DNA of 64,000 nt, taken from assembly GCA_018261895.1 (NCBI GenBank), contig JAGTRT010000012.1, positions 1-64,000 of the forward strand. The letters run 5' to 3'. A program made the position numbers and the translations under genes. The notes below the pieces were generated by a model that had not been told where the DNA came from, ran no database searches, and saw only the letters and a program-made list of their open reading frames with translations. Position 1 is the first letter of the stretch. The number at the start of each line of letters is the position of its first letter. The DNA comes from Pseudomonadota bacterium. Lineage in GTDB: Bacteria; Pseudomonadota; Gammaproteobacteria; Burkholderiales; Rhodocyclaceae. This document shows positions 26,434-35,266 of the stretch, in pieces.

Positions 26434-27207
26434 TCAGCCCTCCCGGCGACGGAAAACCCAGGTCGTGTCATCCGATGCCGCCGGCGCGAAAGCGTAGCCG
26501 TCGGAGTCGAAATCCTTGAGCCCTTCCGGCTCGCTCAGGCGATTGAGCACCGCGTAGCGCGTCATGAGCCCGCGCGCCCGCTTGGCGTAGAAGCTGATGA
26601 TCTTGTACTGGCCGTTCTTCCAGTCCTCGAACACGGGCTGGACGACCATGCCCTTGATCTTGCGGCCATGCGCCGCCTTGAAATACTCCTCGGAGGCGAG
26701 ATTGACCACCACCGGCCGCGCCATGTCGGCCAACTCGGCATTGATCGCCTTGAGCAGACGCTCGCCCCAGTAGGCGTAGAGATCCTTGCCGGCCTTGTTG
26801 GCAAACCGGGTGCCCATTTCGAGCCGGTAGGGCTGCATGAGGTCAAGCGGCCGGAGGATGCCATACAGCCCGGACAGGATGCGCACGTGCTGCTGGGCGA
26901 AGTCGAGGTCGTTGGCACTCAGCGTTTTTGCCGCCAGCCCGTCGTACACGTCGCCGTCAAAAGCCAGCACGGCCTGCTTGGCATTTTCCGGCGTGAAGGG
27001 CAGCGACCAGTCGGCGTAACGGTTGAAATTGAGCAGCGCCAACGGGTCGGAAAGGTCCATCAGATTGGCGATATCGGCCGGCGACAGCTTGCGCAGCTGC
27101 TTGATCAGCTTTTCCGAGTCCTTCAGCCAGGCCGGCTGGGTGAAGGTGGCGACGTGCGGCGGCGTTTTGTAATCGAGCGATTTGGCGGGCGAGAGGAAGA
27201 TAAGCAT
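26434..27207 (-). CDS. yaaA: Peroxide stress protein YaaA
   Basis: A 257-residue YaaA (DUF328) protein; in E. coli it lowers free iron and limits oxidative DNA damage during peroxide stress. Seen: [13 protein letters not shown] start, [73 protein letters not shown] and [13 protein letters not shown]. Length is as in the family. I placed the start at 27207 to give the family N terminus; the frame is open 18 codons upstream. Divergent from the DUF2863 gene with a 75-base gap. Confidence 0.95.
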   Translation of the reverse strand: MLIFLSPAKSLDYKTPPHVATFTQPAWLKDSEKLIKQLRKLSPADIANLMDLSDPLALLNFNRYADWSLPFTPENAKQAVLAFDGDVYDGLAAKTLSANDLDFAQQHVRILSGLYGILRPLDLMQPYRLEMGTRFANKAGKDLYAYWGERLLKAINAELADMARPVVVNLASEEYFKAAHGRKIKGMVVQPVFEDWKNGQYKIISFYAKRARGLMTRYAVLNRLSEPEGLKDFDSDGYAFAPAASDDTTWVFRRREG

Positions 27208-27282
27208 GGCGGACTTGAAGATTTGTGCGTTGCGCCATTTTACCGGCTGGTAAAATTCCATTTTTGAATTTTTGGATTACCG

Positions 27283-28455
27283 ATGAAACGCACCCGCTTT
27301 GGCTCACGCGACCGTCTTTCCCGCGATGCGGCCGAATTGCAACGTCTGGCCACTGGCCTTTCCGAATCCGGCGGCAAGCTGGAAGACGGCTACTGGGAAG
27401 CGCAACTCGCCGAGGTCGTCGACAACCTGCTCAAGAACGGCGCCGAGGACGACATCAACACCGCGCTCGACCGCCTGTTCGAGGCCAATCCGCGCGCCCA
27501 CGACGAACTGGCCGACATGGTCGAGTCGCGCGCCGAAACCAATCGCCTCGACGTCCAGGGCCAGCCCTGGGACATCCAGCTTTTCGCCGCCCCGATTCTC
27601 GCCTGGTCGCGCTTCTCCATTCCCGCCATGACGCTGCCCAAGAGCACGCTGCAGGCGCTCAATGTCCAGCTCGGCGCCCACGTCTTCGGCGGCGACACGC
27701 GCGTCGCCCTCGCCGATTTCCTGTTCAGCCCGGACCAGTTGCCGCGCAGCTTCTGCGACACCTGGCAACTGACCCGCCTGCTCGGCGAATCCGCCATGAG
27801 CGGCGGCCATCTCGTCATCGACACCAAGGGCATGGCTGAAACCAACCGTTTCCTGTCCGACGTCCGCTACATCGTCGGCGCCATTGCCGTCCCGCGCGGC
27901 AAGGCCTTGTTCCGCTGGAACGAAGTCGACGGCAACAAGGAAGCCGCGCTCAAGGAATGGATCAAGCAGGGCAGCCCGAATCTCGAGCCCCTGCTCACCG
28001 GCTGCGCCTGGCAACCGCTGCTGCCCGACGCCTATCACGCCTCCTGCCGCAATGCCGACCGCCTGTCGCGGCCGTATTCGCTCAAGGCCTCGGTCGCCTT
28101 CCTGCAGAGCATGCTCGGCCTCATGCCGGCCGACATCCGCGCCGTCGTCGGCCCCTGCTACGACCGCCGCATGGAGGAATACCGCGTCGGCCTCGGCCCG
28201 ACGACCGGCGACGAGGTCTATCACGGCATCGTCTGGCCGCTGCTCGGCGCCGAAGACGAAGCGACCGACGCGGCCGGCGAAATCGAAGCCGTGCTGCGCG
28301 AAGCCGGGGTCAAGGACGTGCTCTTCCTCGACCATCACTTCCCGATGGAATTCTGCGACGACTGCGGCGCCCCGCTCTTCCCCAACCGCGAAGCCGAACT
28401 GGTGCACGCCGAAATGCCGGAACAGCCGGCGGCGACGTCACAAGTCCTGCATTGA
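27283..28455 (+). CDS. DUF2863 family protein
   Basis: A 390-residue soluble protein of the DUF2863 family, which I know mainly from betaproteobacteria. Basic start MKRTRFGSRDRLSRDAAEL, an acidic middle, PWDIQLFAAPILAWSRFSIP, and a C-terminal FLDHHFPMEFCDDCGAPLF whose CDDC could bind metal. No signal peptide or membrane segment. Function unknown. Its stop overlaps the bioA start by one base (TGATG), so it is cotranscribed with bioA. Confidence 0.8.
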   Translation: MKRTRFGSRDRLSRDAAELQRLATGLSESGGKLEDGYWEAQLAEVVDNLLKNGAEDDINTALDRLFEANPRAHDELADMVESRAETNRLDVQGQPWDIQLFAAPILAWSRFSIPAMTLPKSTLQALNVQLGAHVFGGDTRVALADFLFSPDQLPRSFCDTWQLTRLLGESAMSGGHLVIDTKGMAETNRFLSDVRYIVGAIAVPRGKALFRWNEVDGNKEAALKEWIKQGSPNLEPLLTGCAWQPLLPDAYHASCRNADRLSRPYSLKASVAFLQSMLGLMPADIRAVVGPCYDRRMEEYRVGLGPTTGDEVYHGIVWPLLGAEDEATDAAGEIEAVLREAGVKDVLFLDHHFPMEFCDDCGAPLFPNREAELVHAEMPEQPAATSQVLH

Positions 28456-29798
28456 TGGGCAAGCCGTCGAACGCCGACTGGCTGGCGCGCAGCCAGGCCG
28501 CCGTCTGGCACCCGTGCACGCAGATGCAGCACCACGCGCAGACCGGCACGCCCGGCCACCTGCCGCTGGTGCCCATCGCCCGCGGTAGCGGCGCCTGGCT
28601 TTACGACTTCGACGGCAAGCGCTACCTCGACGGCATCAGCTCGTGGTGGACCAACCTCTTCGGACACGCCAACCCGCACATCAACGCGGCCTTGCGCGAC
28701 CAGCTCGACACGCTCGAACACGTCATGCTGGCCGGCTTCACGCACCAGCCGGTGGTCGAGCTGTCCGAACGGCTGAGCGCCCTAACCGGCGGCGCCCTCG
28801 GCCACGCCTTCTATGCCTCCGACGGCGCCTCGGCCACCGAGATCGCGCTGAAGATGAGCTTTCACTACTGGCGCAATGTCGGCCGGCCTGAGAAAGCCGA
28901 ATTCCTCTGTCTGCAAGGCAGCTACCACGGTGAAACGGTCGGCGCGCTGGCCGTCACCGACGTCGCCATCTTCAAGGATGCCTACGCACCGCTCGTTCGG
29001 GCGGCAACAGTCGTCCCCTCGCCCGATTTCCGCCAGGCCGAAGCCGGTGAATCACCGGCCGACACCGCCCGCCGCGCCGCCGCTGCGCTGGCAGACCATC
29101 TCGAAAAACACGGCGAACACATCGCCGCCCTCATCGTCGAACCGCTCGTGCAAGGCGCTGCCGGCATGGCGATGTACGACCCGGAATACCTGCGCCTCGC
29201 CCGCCAGCTCTGCGACCGCTACGAAGTCCACCTGATCTGCGACGAAATCGCCGTAGGCTGCGGCCGCACCGGGACCTTCTTCGCCCACGAACAGGCAAGC
29301 ATCCGCCCCGACCTGATGTGCCTGTCGAAAGGCATTTCCGGCGGCTACCTGCCGCTCTCCATCGTGCTGTGCAGCGACACGATCTACAACGCTTTCCTCG
29401 ACGACTCGGTGGCCCGCGCCTTCCTGCATTCGCACAGCTATACCGGCAACCCGCTGGCCTGCCGAGCCGCGCTCGCCACGCTCGATATTTTTGCCGCCGA
29501 CGACGTTCTCACGGTCAACCGGAAAAAAGCGCAAAAATTGAAATCCGTCCTCGCCCCGCTGGCCGACCATCCTCAGGTCAGCCACCTGCGCCAGCGCGGC
29601 ATGATCGCCGCCTTCGACGTCACCACCGCCGACCCGCACTTCTCGCGCAAGTTCTACCGCGCCGCGCTCGACCGCGAAGCGCTGATCCGCCCCATCGGCA
29701 ACACGGTCTATCTGATGCCGCCCTACATCGTCAGCGACGCGGAATTCGACCATCTCGGAGCCGCCATCGCCGGCGCGCTTCAGGCCGCCATCGACTAA
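28455..29798 (+). CDS. bioA: Adenosylmethionine-8-amino-7-oxononanoate aminotransferase
   Basis: A 447-residue PLP enzyme of biotin synthesis that transaminates KAPA to DAPA using S-adenosylmethionine. Seen: VWHPCTQMQHH, DGISSWWTNLFGH, the substrate-loop FYASDGASATEIALKMS, GSYHGETVGALAVTD, DEIAVGCGRTGTFFAHE, LSKGISGGYLPLS with PLP Lys292, and RAFLHSHSYTGNPLACRAA. Length is normal. Residues about 353-364 (LTVNRKKAQKLK) are encoded by repeat copy 5 in reverse orientation, at a surface helix after LDIFAADD; the length of this helix looks unchanged. No other bio gene is next to it. Confidence 0.95.
   Translation: MGKPSNADWLARSQAAVWHPCTQMQHHAQTGTPGHLPLVPIARGSGAWLYDFDGKRYLDGISSWWTNLFGHANPHINAALRDQLDTLEHVMLAGFTHQPVVELSERLSALTGGALGHAFYASDGASATEIALKMSFHYWRNVGRPEKAEFLCLQGSYHGETVGALAVTDVAIFKDAYAPLVRAATVVPSPDFRQAEAGESPADTARRAAAALADHLEKHGEHIAALIVEPLVQGAAGMAMYDPEYLRLARQLCDRYEVHLICDEIAVGCGRTGTFFAHEQASIRPDLMCLSKGISGGYLPLSIVLCSDTIYNAFLDDSVARAFLHSHSYTGNPLACRAALATLDIFAADDVLTVNRKKAQKLKSVLAPLADHPQVSHLRQRGMIAAFDVTTADPHFSRKFYRAALDREALIRPIGNTVYLMPPYIVSDAEFDHLGAAIAGALQAAID
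29511..29544 (-). repeat. 33-bp dispersed repeat, copy 5, inside bioA
   Basis: Plus strand reads ACGGTCAACCGG, an A-run, GCGCAAAAATTGAAAT, i.e. the repeat in reverse. It is translated in frame as LTVNRKKAQKLK, the same LTVNRKK reading that the other reversed copies would give. Confidence 0.85.
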
Positions 29799-29869
29799 GC
29801 TGCCAGCGCAACATCCCGCCGGATTTTGTGTATGCTGATGCAATACCCACCCTGCCGGGAATCGCTGCC

Positions 29870-30115
29870 ATGATGACCCTCGTCGCCGCCCTCGTCGGCT
29901 TTGCCGTTTGCCTGCTCACCGTCAAACAGGCAAACCGGATCAGCAATCGCCTGTTCCGCTATCTCGCAATGATGGCTGGCATCGTTGCCGGTCTTTTCCT
30001 GTGCGGCGCACTGGCACCAAATAACGACGCCGCAGGAACCGCCGGCATGATCATGTTCGGCCTGGCCGCGGTTTACACCGTTATATTCAGGAAAAAGGAC
30101 GCGCCGGAAGCCTAA
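29870..30115 (+). CDS. Small two-helix membrane protein, unknown
   Basis: An 81-residue hydrophobic protein starting MMTLVAALVGFAVCLL. Two membrane helices are visible, at about 3-17 and 30-70 (the second region, YLAMMAGIVAGLFLCGAL and AGMIMFGLAAVYTVIF, may form two passes), with a basic-acidic tail RKKDAPEA. Two ATG codons in a row (29870, 29873); GGGA is about nine bases upstream. It is followed after three bases by another membrane protein gene. No family recognised. Confidence 0.55.
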   Translation: MMTLVAALVGFAVCLLTVKQANRISNRLFRYLAMMAGIVAGLFLCGALAPNNDAAGTAGMIMFGLAAVYTVIFRKKDAPEA

Positions 30116-30118
30116 GCC

Positions 30119-30889
30119 ATGGCCGCCAGCCAGCAACAAGCCCTCGTCGACATCTACAAAAAGATGCCGACGCCGGAAATCGAGCACCGGCTGGAGCGCG
30201 GCGGACTGACCATGCTCGCCAGGCTGGTGGCGGAAACTGAACTGGCGGACCGAAAAAGCCGCTCCCAAGCTGAATCCATGGCAGCCAGCCAGGAACAAAC
30301 CCTCACCGAAAGCTATAAAGCGAAGCCAACGCACGAAATCGAGAGCCGGCTGCAAAGCGGCGAACTGACCATGCTCGAGAAGCTGGTGGCCGATGCCGAA
30401 CTGGCGGACCGGAAAAACCGCCCCCGCACCGAACCTGTGGTTGCCGGCAAGGGCGATACCCGAACCGGAAAACAGGTCGCGCTGGGCATCATCGGCGGCT
30501 CGCTGCTTATCGGGGCCACGGCCTACTGGCTCATGTCATCCGAACTTTTCACGCTCATCACCTTCTCGCTGCTCATCGGTGTTGCCATGGTCCTCGGCAA
30601 GGCTTTCCCGGGCTTCGGCATGAGCGTCGGCGCCCTGCTCACGGCATCGCCGGTGTTGCTCGGCGCCTACCTGTGGCACGACGGCGCCCTGACCCCGAAA
30701 GGCGGCGACTACCGTCCGCTTGGCGCACTCATCGCCTGGGGCTTCCTTTTGTTTGCCGCGATAATTGCCATCAGCCTGGGTTCGGCCTTGATCCGCGGCG
30801 CCCGGCACGAGGGCAGCTGGGGAAAGCTCGAAGACGATATCACCCGGGAACGCGAGAAGGCCCTGGACGGCATGCGCAAACTCGATTAA
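30119..30889 (+). CDS. Membrane protein with tandemly duplicated 53-residue N-terminal module
   Basis: A 256-residue protein. Residues 1-53 and 54-106 are tandem copies: each starts MAASQ, contains a PT.EIE.RL and LTMLxxLV core and ends ELADRK. The second half has three or four membrane helices (VALGIIGGSLLIGATAYWL, LFTLITFSLLIGVAMVLG, GMSVGALLTASPVLLGAYL, ALIAWGFLLFAAIIAISLG) and a charged C-terminal helix. The repeated module looks like a soluble helical bundle, perhaps for oligomerisation. Function unknown. It lies in a run of three small membrane protein genes. Confidence 0.6.
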   Translation: MAASQQQALVDIYKKMPTPEIEHRLERGGLTMLARLVAETELADRKSRSQAESMAASQEQTLTESYKAKPTHEIESRLQSGELTMLEKLVADAELADRKNRPRTEPVVAGKGDTRTGKQVALGIIGGSLLIGATAYWLMSSELFTLITFSLLIGVAMVLGKAFPGFGMSVGALLTASPVLLGAYLWHDGALTPKGGDYRPLGALIAWGFLLFAAIIAISLGSALIRGARHEGSWGKLEDDITREREKALDGMRKLD

Positions 30890-30918
30890 ACCAAGCTCAT
30901 TTTTATCAGGAGAAAGCA

Positions 30919-31251
30919 ATGCCATCTGAAAACCCGCCTCGCCTGCTCGGCGCCTTGCTCATTCTGCTCGGCCTTGCCTTTGCCGGCGGTGGTTTCCATC
31001 TCAACACCAACCTCGGTGGCGGCGGCAGCTACTTCATCGTTGTCGGCCTGCTGGTCGCACTTTCTGGCTATCTGGCCTACGCCGGCAAATCGCTCGCGCT
31101 GGTCGCCTATGGGGTTACACTGCTGATCGTCTGGGCTTGGTCGTTCAAGGAGACCGGCGGCCAGATGGATCAATTGTTACCTCGTGCAGGCCTGCCGACC
31201 CTTATCGGCCTCTACCTGTTTTCATCCAAGATTCGGGAGCGACTTTCCTGA
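30919..31251 (+). CDS. Stand-alone membrane domain resembling the N terminus of quinoprotein glucose dehydrogenase
   Basis: A 110-residue protein with four membrane helices. The succession LLGALLILLGLAFAGGG, GGSYFIVVGLLVALSGYL, SLALVAYGVTLLIVWAWS and PTLIGLYLFSS, with the short connecting loops, closely follows the N-terminal membrane domain of membrane-bound PQQ glucose/quinate dehydrogenases, but the catalytic propeller is absent and no such gene follows. Clear CAGGAGAAAGCA before the ATG. It might be a leftover domain or a small quinone-site protein; not resolved. Confidence 0.55.
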   Translation: MPSENPPRLLGALLILLGLAFAGGGFHLNTNLGGGGSYFIVVGLLVALSGYLAYAGKSLALVAYGVTLLIVWAWSFKETGGQMDQLLPRAGLPTLIGLYLFSSKIRERLS

Positions 31252-31269
31252 CGACCAGGAGAACCGATC

Positions 31270-31716
31270 ATGAACACCGGCACCGTCAAACTTCATCGCG
31301 TCCTCCGGGCCACGCCCGAGCAGATCTACCGCGCCTTTCTCGATGCCGACGCGCTGGCCAAGTGGCTGCCGCCCTACGGCTACACCTGCCGGGTTTTCGA
31401 ACTCGAAGCCAAGGTCGGCGGCACTTACCGGATGGCCTTCACCAACTTCACGACGGGCAACGGCCACGCCTTCGGCGGCCAGTACCGCGAACTGGTACCT
31501 GACGAAAAGATCGTCTATACCGACAGTTTCGAAGACATGAACCTGCCCGGCGAAATGGTCACCACCGTGACCATCCGGCCTGCGTCCTGCGGGGCCGATC
31601 TGAGCGTGACGCAGGAAGGCATCCCGGAACTGATCCCGATCGAGATGTGCTACCTCGGCTGGCAGGAATCGCTGGCCCAGCTGGCCAATCTCGTCGAGCC
31701 GAACATCCAGGACTGA
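31270..31716 (+). CDS. SRPBCC/AHSA1-type protein
   Basis: A 148-residue START-like (SRPBCC) protein close to the AHSA1/activator-of-Hsp90-homologue family. Seen: VLRATPEQIYRAFLDADALAKWLPP at the N terminus, given here as TPEQIYRAFLDADALAKWLP, then GGTYRMAFTNF, GGQYRELVPDEKIVYTDSF, TTVTIRPASCGADLSVTQEG and a C-terminal GWQESLAQLANLVE helix. Such proteins bind hydrophobic ligands; ligand unknown. CCAGGAGAACC precedes the ATG. Its stop is next to the stop of the convergent thioredoxin-like gene. Confidence 0.85.
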   Translation: MNTGTVKLHRVLRATPEQIYRAFLDADALAKWLPPYGYTCRVFELEAKVGGTYRMAFTNFTTGNGHAFGGQYRELVPDEKIVYTDSFEDMNLPGEMVTTVTIRPASCGADLSVTQEGIPELIPIEMCYLGWQESLAQLANLVEPNIQD

Positions 31717-31953
31717 TCAAACCGCCCGGATCCAGCCCAGCAACTCGTCCTTGCTCGGTATCCTGCCTGACACTTTGACCTTTTCATCGATGACCAGCGC
31801 CGGCGTGGTCATGATCGGATAAGCCATGATCTTGTCCATGTCCTTGACGTGTTCGAAGCTGGCCTCGATGCCAAGTTCGGCCACGGCTTCGCGGGTCAGT
31901 TGTTCGAGGCGATTGCACTTGGCGCAACCGCTGCCGAGAATCTTGATCAGCAT
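31717..31953 (-). CDS. Small thioredoxin-fold protein of the ars operon
   Basis: A 78-residue glutaredoxin/thioredoxin-fold protein of the redox-active disulfide protein 2 type (TIGR00412). MLIKILGSGCAKCNRLEQL holds the CAKC redox motif; PIMTTPALVIDEKVKVSGRIPS carries the cis-Pro. Last gene of the arsR-arsC-acr3-permease operon, three bases after the permease stop. Such proteins are often coded next to DUF318 permeases, probably handling a thiol-bound metalloid (inference). Confidence 0.9.
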   Translation of the reverse strand: MLIKILGSGCAKCNRLEQLTREAVAELGIEASFEHVKDMDKIMAYPIMTTPALVIDEKVKVSGRIPSKDELLGWIRAV

Positions 31954-31956
31954 GAT

Positions 31957-33399
31957 TCACTCCTTCCTTGTGGCCAGGCGGCCACGTTCGATCAGGTGCA
32001 GCGAGGTGACGATCAGCGCGACGAAGCCGATCACGCCCGGCGCCAGGATGAGCAAGGATGTGCCATCGACCCAGGCACCGTAAGTCAGGCCGGCCAGCGT
32101 CGAGAACAGCGCGACGAGGCCAACGTAGGTCCACGCCTTGAGCTTGCCGATGATCGCCGAGGTGATCAGGATGCTCTGCAGCGACAGCTCGGGGTCGGCC
32201 ATCAGGTAGGCGATCAGCGGCCCGGGGTGCATGCCGAGCGACAGGAACATCTTGGCGATGGGCACTTCGACCAGGGTCGGGAAATACATGAAGACACCGA
32301 AGACGACGCCGGCCAGGTTGGCGAGCACGGTATTGGCGCCGGCGATGCTGCGTATCCACTCGGGCTGGATGAAGACCCGGATGATGCCGACGAGGAAAAC
32401 GCCGACGACGAGCAGCGGGAAAATCTGCTTCACGAAACGCCAGGTTTCCCACAGCCATTGCTGCACGTCCCACGCCTCGAAACGCCGGGCCAGCGGCCAG
32501 ATGGCGAGACAGAGGGCGGACACGGCGAGCGTTCGGCCCGTTACGGTAAGCAGCACACCGGCTTCGGTGACGCGCATACCAAGCGCGGCGAAGGCCAGGG
32601 TCAGCGCGGTAAGTGCCAGGGCGACCGGGGTCAGGCGGTTGAAGCCGTTATCGACCTGGCCCAGCCCTTTCCAGGCAAAGACGCCGATGGCGCCGAGCAG
32701 GCCGATCAGGATCAGGCCCTGCAGGCTCAGCCCTTCGGCGCCGGCTGCCTCGTTGACCGGCACCAGCAGGTCGAGCCCGGCCTGTACCGCAGCGGCGCCG
32801 GACCAGGGCAGTTCGATCTTGAGCAGGCCGGCGGTCAGGAAATCGAGTTTCAGCGTGCCGGCAATCAGCAGGGCAACGAGCACACCGAGAAAAACGAGCG
32901 TGCGTTTCGGGATGCCCTCGCCAGCCGAAAACGTCTCGACCTCGGCCAGCCGGGCGACATCGCCTTCACGGAACAGCGCGGCCATGATCATCCCGATGCC
33001 GATGCCGAAGGACAAGGCGAGCACGATGCGGGCAATGGCGAAATCGGCGCCGAGCGCCACGCCGGTGTAGGCCAGGGCCAGGATGTTGGCGGCCGGCGCG
33101 AAGAACAGGAAGGTGATGGCCGGCCCCAGCCCGGCGCCCTTCTTGTAGATACCGGCAAACAGCGGCTGGATGGTGCACGAGCAGACGGCGAGCAGGCTGC
33201 CGGCCCCGGCAGCGGCCGGGTAGGACACCCATTTCGAGGCATCCGGCCCGAGAAAGCGGATGATCGATTGCTGCGGCACCAGTGCCGACAGCGCACCGGC
33301 GATGAAAAAAGCCGGCACTAGGCAGAGCAGGACATGGGCCGCGAGGTAGGAGGCCAGGCTGGCCAGGCCGCCCTGTAGTGCGGTGATCATCCATTCCAT
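31957..33399 (-). CDS. arsP: ArsP/DUF318-family permease
   Basis: A 480-residue membrane protein with about ten helices, of the PF03773 permease family; characterised ArsP members export trivalent organoarsenicals. Conserved GSLLAVCSCTIQPLFAG holds the family Cys pair, followed by FLFFAPAANILAL; the second half repeats the fold with GVFLVGIIRVFI and MYFPTLVEVPIAKMFLSLG, another family signature. Operon position between acr3 and the thioredoxin-like gene supports an arsenic role. Substrate range (inorganic or methylated) cannot be read from sequence. Confidence 0.8.
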   Translation of the reverse strand: MEWMITALQGGLASLASYLAAHVLLCLVPAFFIAGALSALVPQQSIIRFLGPDASKWVSYPAAAGAGSLLAVCSCTIQPLFAGIYKKGAGLGPAITFLFFAPAANILALAYTGVALGADFAIARIVLALSFGIGIGMIMAALFREGDVARLAEVETFSAGEGIPKRTLVFLGVLVALLIAGTLKLDFLTAGLLKIELPWSGAAAVQAGLDLLVPVNEAAGAEGLSLQGLILIGLLGAIGVFAWKGLGQVDNGFNRLTPVALALTALTLAFAALGMRVTEAGVLLTVTGRTLAVSALCLAIWPLARRFEAWDVQQWLWETWRFVKQIFPLLVVGVFLVGIIRVFIQPEWIRSIAGANTVLANLAGVVFGVFMYFPTLVEVPIAKMFLSLGMHPGPLIAYLMADPELSLQSILITSAIIGKLKAWTYVGLVALFSTLAGLTYGAWVDGTSLLILAPGVIGFVALIVTSLHLIERGRLATRKE

Positions 33400-33417
33400 G
33401 TCAGACCCCTTTCTGCC

Positions 33418-34485
33418 CTACCCTGCTTCGTACCACCCCTTGGTCGAATTCACCACCTTGACGACGAGCAGCATGGCCGGCACTTCGATCAGCACACCGA
33501 CCACGGTGGCCAGCGCCGCCCCCGACTCGAAGCCGAACAGGCTGATGGCCGCGGCGACGGCCAGCTCGAAGAAATTCGAAGCACCAATCAGGGCCGACGG
33601 GCAGGCGACATTGTGTTTCTCGCCGACCTTGCGGTTGAGCCAGTAGGCCAGCGCCGAGTTGAAGAAAACCTGGATCAGGATGGGCACGGCGAGCAGGCCA
33701 ATGATCAGCGGCTGACGCAGGATGGCTTCGCCCTGGAAGGCGAAGAGCAGCACCAGCGTGGCGAGCAAGGCGGTAATCGACCACGGGCCGATTTTCTCCA
33801 TGGCAGCGTCGAAGGCACCCTGTCCCTTGGCGAGCAAGGCTTTGCGCCAGAGCTGGGCGATCACGACCGGAATGACAATGTACAGCACGACCGAGGTCAG
33901 CAAAGTGTCCCAGGGCACAGTAATCGCCGAAATGCCGAGCAGGAAGGCGACGAGCGGCGCAAAGGCGAAGACCATGATGGTGTCGTTGAGCGCGACCTGC
34001 GACAGCGTGAACAGCGGATGGCCGTTGGTCAGCCGGCTCCAGACGAAGACCATGGCGGTACACGGCGCCGCGGCGAGCAGGATGAGGCCGGCGATGTAGC
34101 TGTCGAGCTGGTCGGCCGGCAACATCGGCGCGAACAACTGGCGAATGAACAACCAGCCGAGGAAAGCCATCGAGAAGGGTTTGACCAGCCAGTTCACGAA
34201 CAGCGTGACGCCGATGCCGCGGACGTGGTGCCGCATCTCGTGCAGCGCGCCGAAATCGACCTTGACAAGCATCGGAATGATCATGACCCAGATGAGCAGC
34301 CCGACCGGCAGATTGACCTGGGCGACTTCCATGCGGCCAATGGCCTGGGACAGGGCCGGGGCGAGTTGCCCGACGGCAATGCCGGCGACGATGCAGAGAA
34401 AGACCCAGACGGTCAGATAGCGCTCGAAGAAACTCATCGGCGCTCCGGCGGCGGCCTTGGCGGTGATTTCACATTGGGCGGACAC
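33418..34485 (-). CDS. acr3: Acr3-type arsenite efflux permease
   Basis: A 355-residue membrane transporter with ten predicted helices, exporting arsenite driven by the proton gradient. Seen: the Acr3 start FFERYLTVWVFLCIVAGIAVG, LPVGLLIWVMIIPML, VNWLVKPFSMAFLGW, LAAAPCTAMVFVWSRLTNG with the essential Cys, and ACPSALIGASNFFELAVA near helix 9. The Acr3 rather than ArsB family is clear from these segments and the length. It starts 11 bases after arsC. Confidence 0.93.
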   Translation of the reverse strand: MSAQCEITAKAAAGAPMSFFERYLTVWVFLCIVAGIAVGQLAPALSQAIGRMEVAQVNLPVGLLIWVMIIPMLVKVDFGALHEMRHHVRGIGVTLFVNWLVKPFSMAFLGWLFIRQLFAPMLPADQLDSYIAGLILLAAAPCTAMVFVWSRLTNGHPLFTLSQVALNDTIMVFAFAPLVAFLLGISAITVPWDTLLTSVVLYIVIPVVIAQLWRKALLAKGQGAFDAAMEKIGPWSITALLATLVLLFAFQGEAILRQPLIIGLLAVPILIQVFFNSALAYWLNRKVGEKHNVACPSALIGASNFFELAVAAAISLFGFESGAALATVVGVLIEVPAMLLVVKVVNSTKGWYEAG

Positions 34486-34496
34486 GAGTTCTCTCC

Positions 34497-34910
34497 TTAC
34501 AGACCCAGTGCGGTACGCACGGCAGGGATCAGGCGGGCGCGGATATCGTCCCGAACGTTAATGAAACTATCCAGCGGCTCGCCGTGCGGGTCATGGAATG
34601 GCAGGTGAAGGCGCGGCACCGGGCGCGGGAAGATCGGGCAGGTTTCCTTGGCGTTGTCACAAACGCTGACCACGAGGTCAATGGGTTCGTTCATCACGGC
34701 CTCGACATCCTTCGGGTACAGCCCCGCGGTCGGCAGGCCGGCCAGCTTGAGCGCTTCGATGGCCCCATCGGCCACCTTGGGCTGCGGCTTGGTCCCGGCG
34801 GAAATCCCGTGCACGAGGCCGGCCAGATCGTGGTTGAGGATGGCTTCGCCCATCTGCGAGCGACAGGAGTTGCCGGTGCACAGCACGAGGACAGTCTTGA
34901 GATTCGACAT
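34497..34910 (-). CDS. arsC: Arsenate reductase, thioredoxin-coupled (LMW phosphatase type)
   Basis: A 137-residue enzyme reducing As(V) to As(III) for export by Acr3. VLVLCTGNSCRSQMGEAIL holds the P-loop CxxNxCRS with the catalytic Cys; VVSVCDNAKETCPIFP has the two cysteines that relay the disulfide; HLPFHDPHGEP has the catalytic Asp of the phosphatase fold. The start at 34910 overlaps the arsR stop (ATGA). A further in-frame ATG upstream lies inside arsR and is not needed. Confidence 0.95.
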   Translation of the reverse strand: MSNLKTVLVLCTGNSCRSQMGEAILNHDLAGLVHGISAGTKPQPKVADGAIEALKLAGLPTAGLYPKDVEAVMNEPIDLVVSVCDNAKETCPIFPRPVPRLHLPFHDPHGEPLDSFINVRDDIRARLIPAVRTALGL

Positions 34911-35266
34911 CAGTTGTTCTTTCCAGTTTTGGCCCGCCGCTTCTCGGTGGTGTCGCAGCAAGCCGTTTTCGGCAGGCAGGGCTTACCCTGGCAGCAGTTG
35001 CTGGTCAGGAAGGCGATCAACTCATCCATCGTGCCGTAGTTGGCCGAGTAGTGGATGAAGCGGCTCTCGCGCTCGCCGGCAATCAGCCCGACCCGGCTCA
35101 AATGCGCCAGATGGAAGGACAGCGTGGCCGGCGCCATGCCCAGTTGTTCGCCGATGGCGCTGGCGTTGATGCCGGCCGGCCCGGCTTCGACGAGCAGACG
35201 GAAGATGGCGAGGCGGGATTCGTGGCCGAGGGCGGCAAGCAGCTCGGCGGCATTCAAGGTTTCCAT
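34910..35266 (-). CDS. arsR: ArsR-family repressor
   Basis: A 118-residue winged-helix repressor. LAALGHESRLAIFRLL starts the domain; IGEQLGMAPATLSFHLAHLSRVGLI is the helix-turn-helix, read here as LGMAPATLSFHLAHLSRVGL. Cysteines are only in the C-terminal tail (NCCQGKPC ... ACC), so metalloid sensing probably uses this tail pair, as in some ArsR subtypes with C-terminal cysteines. First gene of the arsenic operon. The perfect palindrome at 35263-35290 covers its start codon, implying tight autorepression. Confidence 0.93.
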   Translation of the reverse strand: METLNAAELLAALGHESRLAIFRLLVEAGPAGINASAIGEQLGMAPATLSFHLAHLSRVGLIAGERESRFIHYSANYGTMDELIAFLTSNCCQGKPCLPKTACCDTTEKRRAKTGKNN

